From positions 1 to 8,157 of the forward strand of contig DHHS01000133.1 of assembly GCA_002403415.1 (NCBI GenBank): a stretch of 8,157 nucleotides of DNA, read 5' to 3'. Position numbers and translations under genes: made by a program. This document shows positions 1 through 5,919 of the stretch, one piece after another. The stretch is from Sphingomonas sp. UBA4766 (GTDB lineage: Bacteria > Pseudomonadota > Alphaproteobacteria > Sphingomonadales > Sphingomonadaceae). Positions within the stretch are counted from its first letter, which is position 1, and each line of letters starts with the position of its first letter. The notes beneath the pieces are model-generated. The model had not been told where the DNA came from and did no database searches. It saw only the letters and a list, made by a program, of their open reading frames with translations.

Positions 1-1555
1 TGACCGCGGTCTGCAGCAAATCAGTCATCGCTTGCGCAACAAATGGGGCGACGAGCACCTGGCTACGGTCTACCTCATGCGCATAGATGGTAACGCCGTT
101 CGCCGTGACCTTGGTGATGCCATAGGGTACGACCGATACCCCCTTGTTCGCGACCGAGGCAAAGGCGCGCGTCATGTCAATGAGCCGTACGTTCGAGGTA
201 CCCAACACCATCGCGGGTTGAGTATTGACGTTGGTGGTGATGCCAAAGCGGCGCGCCATATCGGCAATCGTGTCGAATCCGACTTCGTCGCCGAGTTTGG
301 CCGCCACCGTGTTGAGCGAATATGCAAAGGCATTACGCAGCGTCGTCTCGCCAATATTACGGCGCGAATCATTACGCGGAGACCAGCCGTTGATGGTGAC
401 GGGTTCGTCGACTACGGCATCCTCGGGCTTGTGCCCGGCCTCCAGCGCGGCGAGGTAGACAAACAGCTTGAACGACGACCCCGGCTGGCGCTGCGCCTGC
501 GTCGCGCGGTTATAGATTGACGACACATAATCGCGCCCGCCCACCATCGCCCGCACCGCGCCGTCGCGGTCGAGCGATACCAGCGCCCCCTGCGTGCCCG
601 CTGGTGCGTTGGCGCGAATGGCGGCGTCGGCGGCGCGTTGCGCCTCGATATCGAGCGTGGTCCACACTTCCAGCGGGCGCGTGGTCTCATCGACCAGCAC
701 GTCGAGCTGCGGCAGCGCCCAGTCGGTGAAATAGCGCACGCTGTTCTGCTTAGGTTCGGGCACAAAGCGCACGGTGGTCAGATCGACCGACCCCGCCGCG
801 CCGGCGGCGATCTTGCCATTTTCTTCCATCAAGCGGATGACGACTCCTGCCCGCCCGCGCGCCGCGTCGATATCTGCTGTGGGCGAATAATGCGACGGTG
901 CCTTCACCAGTCCCGCGATGACGGCGGCTTCGGTCAGGCTGAGCTGTTCGGCACTATGCCCGAAAAATTTGCGCGATGCGGCATCAACGCCGTATGCACC
1001 ACCGCCGAAATAGACTTTGTTCAGATATAGTTCGAGGATCTGGTCCTTTGTAAACTTCCGCTCCAGTGCCAGCGCCAAAATCGCCTCGCGCAGCTTGCGG
1101 CTGACCGAATAGCTGTTGGTCAGAAAAATAGTGCGCGCGACTTGCTGCGTGATTGTCGAGGCACCCTGAAGCCGCCGCCCGGTTCCGCGATTTTCCAATG
1201 CAAAGCGTGTGATGCGGGCAAGCGCAATCGGATCAACGCCAGGGTGAGACCGAAACCGGCGATCCTCCACCGCAATCATCGCGTCGCGCATGATCGCCGG
1301 AATTTTTTCGTAGGGCAGCCAATCGCCAAAGCTGGGACCGAGCGAGGCAATGACGGTGCCATCGACCGCGTGCACGCGGATCGTTTGCCCGTTGGGCGAT
1401 GATTTCAGCTCGTCAAAACTGGGCAGGCTCGCGCGCGCGACATAAACCGCAGTCGCCAGCGCGATAAACGCGGCCACCCCCAGCGCGATGAACAATTGCG
1501 CCGCCAGCACCAGCCGCCGACGCCAACGGGGTTTGGAAAGGGAAGAGCGCGCCAT
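1..1555 (-). CDS. Class A (bifunctional) penicillin-binding protein, C-terminus cut by window edge
   Basis: Inner-membrane enzyme that polymerises lipid II (glycosyltransferase family 51) and cross-links peptidoglycan (transpeptidase). My translation from the ATG at 1555 gives 518 residues before the left edge. A basic N-terminus (KPRWRRR) leads into one membrane segment at about residues 15-40. The GT51 domain follows: EDRRFRSHPG with catalytic Glu97, QGASTITQQ at 130-138, then RKLREA and ILELYLNKVYFG. The transpeptidase domain shows SSFK with nucleophile Ser360 and Lys363, and the SLN motif at Ser413-Asn415; the KTG motif must lie outside the window. The Glu97 to Ser360 distance is 263 residues, close to E. 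coli PBP1b and much shorter than PBP1a, so the large domain inserted between the two activities in PBP1a is absent. The start is supported by an AGGA just upstream and by the typical membrane anchor. It lies 58 bases downstream of msrB on the same strand. The class assignment is firm; the exact paralogue name is not. Confidence 0.95.
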   Translation of the reverse strand, partial: MARSSLSKPRWRRRLVLAAQLFIALGVAAFIALATAVYVARASLPSFDELKSSPNGQTIRVHAVDGTVIASLGPSFGDWLPYEKIPAIMRDAMIAVEDRRFRSHPGVDPIALARITRFALENRGTGRRLQGASTITQQVARTIFLTNSYSVSRKLREAILALALERKFTKDQILELYLNKVYFGGGAYGVDAASRKFFGHSAEQLSLTEAAVIAGLVKAPSHYSPTADIDAARGRAGVVIRLMEENGKIAAGAAGSVDLTTVRFVPEPKQNSVRYFTDWALPQLDVLVDETTRPLEVWTTLDIEAQRAADAAIRANAPAGTQGALVSLDRDGAVRAMVGGRDYVSSIYNRATQAQRQPGSSFKLFVYLAALEAGHKPEDAVVDEPVTINGWSPRNDSRRNIGETTLRNAFAYSLNTVAAKLGDEVGFDTIADMARRFGITTNVNTQPAMVLGTSNVRLIDMTRAFASVANKGVSVVPYGITKVTANGVTIYAHEVDRSQVLVAPFVAQAMTDLLQTAV

Positions 1556-1566
1556 CAATCCTGCTG

Positions 1567-1595
1567 GAGATAAGTCCTAAACCACCGCGCGACAA
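1567..1595 (-). promoter_or_regulatory. Possible promoter of the penicillin-binding protein gene
   Basis: On the minus strand a TTGTCG box (1595-1590) and a TATCTC box (1572-1567) are separated by exactly 17 bases in the msrB-PBP gap. This resembles a housekeeping sigma-70 promoter, although the -10 box is weak. The predicted transcript start would fall only about 5 bases before the ATG at 1555, so the mRNA would be nearly leaderless and would lose part of the AGGA. Co-transcription from msrB is the alternative. Confidence 0.25.
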
Positions 1596-1613
1596 GCATG
1601 CGCCGCGATGCAG

Positions 1614-2015
1614 TCATTGTTCTCGCGGCCGAAAGTCGAGGCTCACCGAATTCATGCAATAGCGCAACCCCGTCGGACGCGGGCCGTCGGGAAAGACATG
1701 ACCCAGATGCCCGTCGCAACGCGCGCAGCGGCTTTCGATGCGGATCATCCCGTGGCTGGCGTCATGATGGTCGGTGACATGATCGGGCGCGATCGCTTGC
1801 GAAAAACTGGGCCAGCCCGACCCGGAATCATATTTGTCGGCGCTGTCAAACAAGGGGAGTTCGCACGCTGCGCACACATAAAGGCCATCGCCCTTATGGT
1901 CGTTGTAGCGGCCGGTAAAGGCGCGCTCGGTCCCGGCCTCGCGCAGGACATGATACTGTTCGGGTGAGAGCCGGGTGCGCCATTCGGCTTCGGACAGGGA
2001 GAGTTTTTCAATCAT
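1614..2015 (-). CDS. msrB: Peptide-methionine (R)-S-oxide reductase MsrB
   Basis: Cytosolic repair enzyme that reduces the R epimer of methionine sulfoxide in proteins, normally using thioredoxin. The 133-residue protein is full length for a single-domain MsrB. It shows the four zinc cysteines as two CxxC pairs (Cys48/Cys51 and Cys97/Cys100), the GWPSF motif at 67-71, GHVFPDGP at 105-112, and the catalytic cysteine in RYCMNS (Cys120). No signal peptide is visible. The position just before GWPSF is Ser66 (GSGWPSF), where many family members have the recycling cysteine (GCGWPSF), so the sulfenic acid may be resolved by another route. The ATG at 2015 opens with MIEKLSLSEAEWRTRLSPEQY, a typical MsrB beginning; the ribosome site upstream is weak (AAGG about 10 bases away). 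It is divergent from the DUF1348 gene and lies upstream of the penicillin-binding protein gene. Confidence 0.97.
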   Translation of the reverse strand: MIEKLSLSEAEWRTRLSPEQYHVLREAGTERAFTGRYNDHKGDGLYVCAACELPLFDSADKYDSGSGWPSFSQAIAPDHVTDHHDASHGMIRIESRCARCDGHLGHVFPDGPRPTGLRYCMNSVSLDFRPREQ

Positions 2016-2192
2016 GACCTGGTGCTACCTTGGGGAGGGAGAGACGCCGACTAAGATGGTTGTGTGTTCGCAATCGGCAAGGGGTAGCGATGTTGCCCGG
2101 CGTCCCACGCATGTGCGATGATCACTGCACGCCTGAGGGTCCGCTTCACGCTCGAAGTCGCGTATGTGCCCGGTGTTTGAGGAGTCGCATCC
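2016..2192. other. Divergent intergenic region with near-palindrome
   Basis: This 177-base spacer lies between the divergent starts of msrB and the DUF1348 gene and must hold the promoters of both. I see no clear -35/-10 pair. An 18-base near-palindrome centred on TGATCA sits at 2113-2130: GTGC, GA, TGATCA, CT, GCAC, with 14 of 18 bases symmetric. It could be an operator, but that is only a guess from its symmetry and position. A strong ribosome binding site for the plus-strand gene (GAGGAG) is at 2179-2184. Confidence 0.4.
2179..2184 (+). promoter_or_regulatory. Ribosome binding site of the DUF1348 gene
   Basis: GAGGAG lies eight bases before the ATG at 2193. It is the best Shine-Dalgarno sequence in the window and decides this start, since an earlier ATG at 2164 in another frame has no family similarity. 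Confidence 0.8.
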
Positions 2193-2657
2193 ATGTCCCG
2201 TCCACCTTTGCCGCCCTTTACTGCTGATACTGCTGCGCAAAAGGCGCGGTTGGCCGAAGACGCATGGAACAGCCGCGATCCGGCGCGTGTCGCACTCGCC
2301 TATAGCGAGGACAGCCGCTGGCGCACGCGCGACGAATTCTTTACGGGTCGCGCAGCGATTATCGCCATGCTGACCCGTAAATGGGCAGCTGAGCATGAGT
2401 ATCGCCTGGTGAAGGAAATCTGGGCCTTTGGCGACAACCGGATCGCGGTCCGCTTTGTCTATGAATGTCATGACGCCAATGGCCAGTGGTGGCGCTGCTT
2501 TGGCAACGAACAATGGGAATTCGATGCTGCGGGGTTGATGATCCGGCGCGAGGCGTCGGTGAATGATGTGCCGATTGCCGCAGACGATCGCTTGTTTCGC
2601 TGGCCGCTGGGTGCGCGCCCCGCGGATCATCCCGGGCTGAGCGCGATGGGCCTGTAG
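2193..2657 (+). CDS. DUF1348 / SnoaL-type NTF2-like protein
   Basis: A 154-residue cytosolic protein of the DUF1348 family, with a cone-shaped NTF2/SnoaL-like fold; the biochemical function is not established. The recognisable family features run through the whole length: an N-terminal PPLPPFT, the helix AAQKARLAEDAWNSRDP at about 14-30, the strand ALAYSEDSRWR, EFFTGR followed by LTRKWA, then the beta-sheet segments EYRLVKEIWAF, NRIAVRFVYECHD and WWRCFGNEQWEFD, and the ending RWPLG...DHPGLSAMGL. Length and both ends match the family as I remember it, so the gene appears intact. The start is secured by GAGGAG eight bases before the ATG. It stands alone, divergent from msrB and convergent with the tRNA-Leu gene. 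A catalytic role should not be assumed, since members of this superfamily range from isomerases to non-enzymatic binding proteins. Confidence 0.92.
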   Translation: MSRPPLPPFTADTAAQKARLAEDAWNSRDPARVALAYSEDSRWRTRDEFFTGRAAIIAMLTRKWAAEHEYRLVKEIWAFGDNRIAVRFVYECHDANGQWWRCFGNEQWEFDAAGLMIRREASVNDVPIAADDRLFRWPLGARPADHPGLSAMGL

Positions 2658-2700
2658 GGACTCCACCCCCCCACCCGCCGCGGCAGCGTGGGCCCCTATC

Positions 2701-2787
2701 TGGTGCGGTCGAGAAGACTCGAACTTCCACGGGCTTTCGCCCACAACGACCTCAACGTTGCGCGTCTACCAGTTCCGCCACGACCGC
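2701..2787 (-). tRNA. tRNA-Leu(GAG)
   Basis: An 87-base class II tRNA on the minus strand. The 7-bp acceptor stem is GCGGTCG (2787-2781) paired with CGACCGC (2711-2705), followed by discriminator A (2704) and an encoded CCA (2703-2701). The anticodon stem CAACG/CGTTG closes the loop TTGAGGT, so the anticodon is GAG (2753-2751), reading CUC and CUU leucine codons. A long variable arm (GGGCGAAAGCCC, forming its own hairpin) is present as expected for tRNA-Leu, and the T-loop reads TTCGAGT. The D-arm region contains CTGGTAGACGCG. The gene lies between the DUF1348 stop and the zinc-ribbon gene and reads in the same direction as the latter. Confidence 0.97.
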
Positions 2788-2879
2788 ACGTGATAGACCG
2801 CCGACAAAGCCAGCGATTGGCAGGAGCGCGCCCGTAGCAAAGCCTTTTCCCGCTTACAAGCGCCAATCCACGATTCCTT

Positions 2880-2910
2880 AAAAACCGGGGCGCCGCCGTC
2901 AGCCCGCCCC
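2880..2910 (-). terminator. Probable intrinsic terminator of the zinc-ribbon gene
   Basis: On the minus strand GGGGCG (2910-2905) can pair with CGCCCC (2892-2887) around a 12-base loop, followed by GG and then five Ts (2884-2880). The hairpin overlaps the TGA stop of the zinc-ribbon gene at 2901-2899, which lies in the loop. The T run is short and separated from the stem by two Gs, so strength is uncertain. If active, it would insulate the tRNA-Leu gene about 95 bases further on. Confidence 0.5.
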
Positions 2911-3603
2911 ACCCAGAAAGCTCAGTCGTAATGCCTTGCCATTATTGGGCACATCCAGCGTCGCGCTTCTGAATTCGACGACCCCCTTGGGGCCAACGCT
3001 GCGGGCCTCGGGCGTGATCGTCCAGCTATAGACTGCGCGCCCCTGCGGATCGAGCAAGTCGGCGCGCAAATTCGCCACCGGCAGTTTTTCGCTGGTCGGG
3101 TTGATAATCCGCCCGCTGACCGCAAACATTTCCGACCCACTTGGCAAGTCGCGCCGATCAATCCGGTTTTGTTCAATACGAAGCGGTGATCGCGCTGCAC
3201 TTCCCAGGCCCAACTGAGCGGCAAAGCCGGTTGCGCCCGATGTACTGATCGCGCCGACCCCGACCAGCATCGCGACACCGGCCGCTGCTGCAATCGCGGT
3301 ATAGCGCCGTGCCGGGTTGCGGCGGGGGCGGAACGGAGCCGAATAGCCGAAGGCGTCAAAATCATGGGTCGGTGCCACCGTGCCGCTAGCGGGGGGGGCG
3401 GGCAGCGGTGCGGTATCGGGTTCGCGACTACTGGCGGGGGGCGGCGGGATGGTCTCGGTAGCGGCGATCAAAGCGGCTGCCGAGGCGCCCTCCTGATGCC
3501 AGCTATGCTTGCAATTGGCGCACCGCACCGTCCGACCATTGGGCCCGATTGCGGTGTCGGGGACAAGATAACGGGTCCGGCAGACGGCGCATTCCAGGAT
3601 CAT
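2899..3603 (-). CDS. MJ0042-type zinc-ribbon membrane protein
   Basis: A 234-residue protein with an N-terminal zinc ribbon, a low-complexity linker, one membrane segment and an extracytoplasmic C-terminal domain. The ribbon has two CxxC knuckles, Cys5/Cys8 and Cys28/Cys31, in the MJ0042 arrangement (ECAVCRTRYLVPD ... VRCANCKHSWHQEG). The linker at about 50-95 is rich in Pro, Ala and Thr. Basic residues (RPRRNPARR) precede a single hydrophobic stretch, AIAAAAGVAMLVGVGAIS. The C-terminal part (about 140-230) contains VSGRIINPTSEKLPVANLRADLLDPQGR and WTITPEA, resembling the beta-rich DUF3426/FxLYD-like domains found with such zinc ribbons. The ribbon would be cytoplasmic and the C-terminal domain periplasmic. 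Function is unknown. It is transcribed divergently from ftsE, and its start is fixed by the zinc ribbon, which begins at the first residues. Confidence 0.88.
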   Translation of the reverse strand: MILECAVCRTRYLVPDTAIGPNGRTVRCANCKHSWHQEGASAAALIAATETIPPPPASSREPDTAPLPAPPASGTVAPTHDFDAFGYSAPFRPRRNPARRYTAIAAAAGVAMLVGVGAISTSGATGFAAQLGLGSAARSPLRIEQNRIDRRDLPSGSEMFAVSGRIINPTSEKLPVANLRADLLDPQGRAVYSWTITPEARSVGPKGVVEFRSATLDVPNNGKALRLSFLGGAG

Positions 3604-3761
3604 CGCGTGCTACTTCATGTCGAGGCGCAACCGCCCGTTTCGGCAAAACTGTTTCATCAAGCTAAGCACGAGCAATGCCGGGATGGCAAGGGGCAGCTTG
3701 AGTGACGCGCTGGTGCGTGCGATGGCTCATCCGACAGCAATTGTGGAGTGACAACGCCAGC
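3604..3761. other. Divergent intergenic region between zinc-ribbon gene and ftsE
   Basis: A 158-base spacer that must hold the promoters for the zinc-ribbon gene and the ftsE operon. I could not identify a convincing -35/-10 pair on either strand. A GGAG at 3745-3748 is a possible but distant (13-base) ribosome site for ftsE. A short minus-strand open stretch ends with TAG at 3612-3610 but has no credible start. Confidence 0.5.
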
Positions 3762-4493
3762 ATGGCGAATATCGTGCAGTTCGAAAATGTGGGGCTTCGT
3801 TATGGCACGGGCGAGGAAACGCTGACCGACATCAGCTTTACGCTGTCAACCGGCGCATTCTACTTTCTGACCGGGGCATCGGGCGCGGGCAAAACATCGC
3901 TGCTCAAGCTGCTTTACCTGGCGCAGCGGCCATCGCGCGGGCTGATCCGGCTGTTCGGCGAAGATTTCGGCGCGTTGCCGCGCGGCCGCCTGCCCGGTTT
4001 TCGACGGCGGATCGGGGTGGTGTTCCAGGATTTCCGGCTGCTCCCGCATCTGAGCGCCTATGACAATATCGCGCTGCCGCTCCGCGTTGCCGGGGTGGCT
4101 GAAGCCGATATCGAGGGGCCGGTGCGCGAAATGCTGGCATGGGTTGGCTTGTCTCACCGGGTTGAGGCACGCCCGCCGACGCTTTCGGGCGGTGAGCAGC
4201 AGCGGGTCGCGATTGCGCGGGCGGTGATTGTTCGGCCCGAAATCCTGTTGGCTGACGAACCGACCGGAAATGTCGATCCTGATATGGCCGAAAGGTTGCT
4301 GCATTTGTTCGACAGCCTCAATCGGCTGGGCACGACGGTGGTGGTCGCAACGCATGATTTTCAACTGCTCGGTCGAATCCCCAACGCGCATATGATGCGG
4401 CTGGACAAAGGACGATTGTTGGACCCCACAGGGTCGCTGCGCTTTCCGCCGATCGCGCCATCGCCTGCCGCGCCGGGGGCAAGCCCACCGTGA
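3762..4493 (+). CDS. ftsE: Cell-division ABC transporter ATPase FtsE
   Basis: Cytoplasmic ATPase subunit of the FtsEX complex, which in studied bacteria links the divisome to activation of septal peptidoglycan hydrolases through FtsX. The 243-residue protein has every nucleotide-binding motif: Walker A GASGAGKTS (38-46), the Q-loop at Gln89 in VFQDFRLLP, the signature LSGGEQQR (141-148), Walker B ILLADE (161-166) with catalytic Glu166, the D-loop region TGNVD, and the switch His198 (ATHD). FQDFRLLPHLSAYDNI is typical of FtsE. An in-frame ATG at 3702 would add 20 residues without family character, so I chose 3762, where MANIVQFENVGLRYG begins as usual. The C-terminus ends in a Pro/Ala-rich tail (about 228-243) beyond the conserved domain. 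It is the first gene of a four-gene run, and its TGA overlaps the GTG of ftsX. Confidence 0.96.
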   Translation: MANIVQFENVGLRYGTGEETLTDISFTLSTGAFYFLTGASGAGKTSLLKLLYLAQRPSRGLIRLFGEDFGALPRGRLPGFRRRIGVVFQDFRLLPHLSAYDNIALPLRVAGVAEADIEGPVREMLAWVGLSHRVEARPPTLSGGEQQRVAIARAVIVRPEILLADEPTGNVDPDMAERLLHLFDSLNRLGTTVVVATHDFQLLGRIPNAHMMRLDKGRLLDPTGSLRFPPIAPSPAAPGASPP

Positions 4494-5386
4494 CGCGCGT
4501 TGCGCCCGCCGCCAGCGTAGCGCAGCGCCGCTTGCTCGATGATGGGGGCAAGGCGCAATCAATGCTGTGGATCATGGCGATCATGATGTTTTTGACGACG
4601 CTTGCCGGTGCCTTTGGCCTCGGCGCGCTGGCGACGGCGCGATCGCTTGACAAGCAGCTTGCCGGTCGACTGACGGTGCAGCTGGTGGAGGCCGATCCCG
4701 CCCGACGGGCGGTTGCCGAGTCAAGGCTGATGGCGCTGTTGCAAGCTCACCCTGATGTCGCGCGGGCGGCAAGTGTTGATCGCGGCGCGCTGGTCGCGAT
4801 GCTGCGCCCCTGGCTGGGAGATCAGGGTGATATGGTTGATCTTCCGATTCCGGCGATGATCGATGTTGAGGTGCTCCGCCCCGATCCCACGCGGCTGGCC
4901 CGGATTGCCGACCAGATTGCGCGCGCAGTGCCCGCTGCCCGGTTAGACCGGTATGAAAGCTGGATGTCGCCGGTGGCGCGGTTCATGCAGTTGATGATCG
5001 CGCTTGCCGCCGGATTGGTCGTTTTGATGGCGCTAGCGATGACGACAGTGGTAGCGTTGGCGGCGCGTGCCGGGCTTGACCGCCACCGCGAGACGATCGA
5101 CGTGCTGCACATGCTAGGGTCCACCGATAGCCAGATTGCGCGCCTCTTTCAGCGCCGAATCGCGCGCGACACGCTGATTGGTGGGCTGATTGGGTCTGCG
5201 ACCGGGCTGGTGCTCTGCGCGTTTGTCGGGGTGCAGGTGGCTGGGCTTGGCGCCGATCTGGTGGGGGGCGTACGCTTTGGGTTAAGCGACTGGCTCATCC
5301 TCATCGCGTTGCCAATGCTGTTCACATTGCTGGCTATTGCCGCCGCGCGCCTGGCGGTGCTGCGGTTGTTGGAACAGCGTTTGTGA
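4490..5386 (+). CDS. ftsX: Cell-division ABC transporter permease FtsX
   Basis: Membrane subunit partnering FtsE; its periplasmic loop recruits or activates peptidoglycan hydrolase regulators in known systems. The 298-residue protein has the four-helix FtsX topology: a short cytoplasmic N-terminus, TM1 at about 25-48, an extracytoplasmic domain at about 50-163, TM2 at about 168-192, a cytoplasmic coupling segment containing RETIDVLHMLGSTDSQIARLFQRR (200-223), TM3 at about 230-252 and TM4 at about 269-292. The ETIDVLHMLGSTDSQIA segment is the conserved family signature. The start is GTG at 4490, inside a GTGA that is also the ftsE stop, which implies translational coupling. A G-rich stretch around 4475-4479 may serve as ribosome site. 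It is shorter than the E. coli protein (352 residues), mainly at the N-terminus, as is common in alphaproteobacteria. Confidence 0.95.
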   Translation: MTRVAPAASVAQRRLLDDGGKAQSMLWIMAIMMFLTTLAGAFGLGALATARSLDKQLAGRLTVQLVEADPARRAVAESRLMALLQAHPDVARAASVDRGALVAMLRPWLGDQGDMVDLPIPAMIDVEVLRPDPTRLARIADQIARAVPAARLDRYESWMSPVARFMQLMIALAAGLVVLMALAMTTVVALAARAGLDRHRETIDVLHMLGSTDSQIARLFQRRIARDTLIGGLIGSATGLVLCAFVGVQVAGLGADLVGGVRFGLSDWLILIALPMLFTLLAIAAARLAVLRLLEQRL

Positions 5387-5919
5387 TCCGGCGGCTGGTG
5401 GCGACGGTTGCGCTCCTCTGGGTGCTGGGCTTTGGCTGGTTCATGCTCGCGCTTCCCGCGCTGGCGCCGCCGCAGCCAACCGATGCGATCGTTGTGCTGA
5501 CGGGCGGTCCGGGCCGGATCGACCGGGGGCTGGCGATGTTGCGCGCCGGTGCCGCCCGGCGGATGCTGGTCAGCGGGGTTGCCCCGGGCGTTGGTCCTCG
5601 CGCGCTTGCCCAGGAATATCAGGTGCCGCGCAAGCTGTTTGGCTGTTGCATCGACCTTGGTCATGAAGCGGTCGACACCCGCTCAAATGCGGAGGAAACG
5701 CGGGCCTGGGTGCGTTCCCACGACTACAAATCGGTGCGGCTGGTGACGTCCGACTGGCATTTGCGGCGCGCTCGGCTTGAACTGGCCCATGCGCTGGGCC
5801 CTGACGTCATGGTGATCGGTGACGGGGTGCCGGGTAATCCTGAGCCGGGGTTGTTGCTGACCGAGTACAACAAGCTGCTGGTTCGTCAGTTTGCGCTCGC
5901 CTTTGGTCTTGGTGGCTGA
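5383..5919 (+). CDS. YdcF/DUF218 family envelope protein
   Basis: A 178-residue DUF218 (YdcF/SanA/ElyC-type) protein. Known relatives are implicated in envelope barrier function and peptidoglycan or lipid-carrier metabolism, but the reaction is not established. An N-terminal hydrophobic stretch (about 5-28) is a membrane anchor or uncleaved signal, placing the domain in the periplasm. Family motifs are present in order: DAIVVLTGGPGRIDRGL (34-50), the strand RRMLVSG (59-65), the TRSNAEET motif (99-106), and LVTSDWHLRRA (120-130) with the conserved Ser/Asp/His cluster. Two adjacent cysteines (88-89) lie in LFGCCIDLGHEAVDT. Translation starts at the GTG in a GTGA overlapping the ftsX stop; GGAA eight bases upstream is a fair ribosome site. 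Its stop overlaps the next start by one base (TGATG). Position between FtsEX and PlsC fits an envelope role. Confidence 0.9.
   Translation: MIRRLVATVALLWVLGFGWFMLALPALAPPQPTDAIVVLTGGPGRIDRGLAMLRAGAARRMLVSGVAPGVGPRALAQEYQVPRKLFGCCIDLGHEAVDTRSNAEETRAWVRSHDYKSVRLVTSDWHLRRARLELAHALGPDVMVIGDGVPGNPEPGLLLTEYNKLLVRQFALAFGLGG

Noticed and set aside
32..520. Plus-strand open frame of 162 codons at the left edge
   Set aside because: It is antisense to the transpeptidase domain of the penicillin-binding protein, whose motifs read cleanly on the minus strand.
2658..2700. C- and G-rich segment between the convergent DUF1348 gene and tRNA-Leu, considered as a terminator
   Set aside because: Only short imperfect stems can be drawn and there is no T run on either strand.
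2025..2744. Minus-strand open frame of 239 codons overlapping the DUF1348 gene and tRNA-Leu
   Set aside because: It is antisense to a clear DUF1348 gene, reads through part of the tRNA, and its translation has no recognisable domain; it is a GC-rich shadow frame.
2831..2859. Possible tRNA-Leu promoter, TTGTAA at 2859-2854 and GCTACG at 2838-2833 on the minus strand
   Set aside because: The -10 match is poor and the spacing to it is 15 bases; I could not distinguish it from chance.
3610..3720. Short minus-strand open stretch with a hydrophobic segment (LPLAIPALLVLSLM) followed by basic residues, ending just before the zinc-ribbon start
   Set aside because: There is no ATG before the hydrophobic part, only a 15-codon ATG version at 3657, and no ribosome site. 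A small membrane or leader peptide is possible but unsupported.
3702..3761. Upstream ATG extending FtsE by 20 residues
   Set aside because: The extra residues have no family character, while the ATG at 3762 gives the standard FtsE beginning.
3846..4562. Minus-strand open frame of 238 codons antisense to ftsE
   Set aside because: It lies opposite the conserved FtsE motifs, its product is Arg/Gln/Pro-rich with no family features, and the ftsE reading frame fully explains the region.
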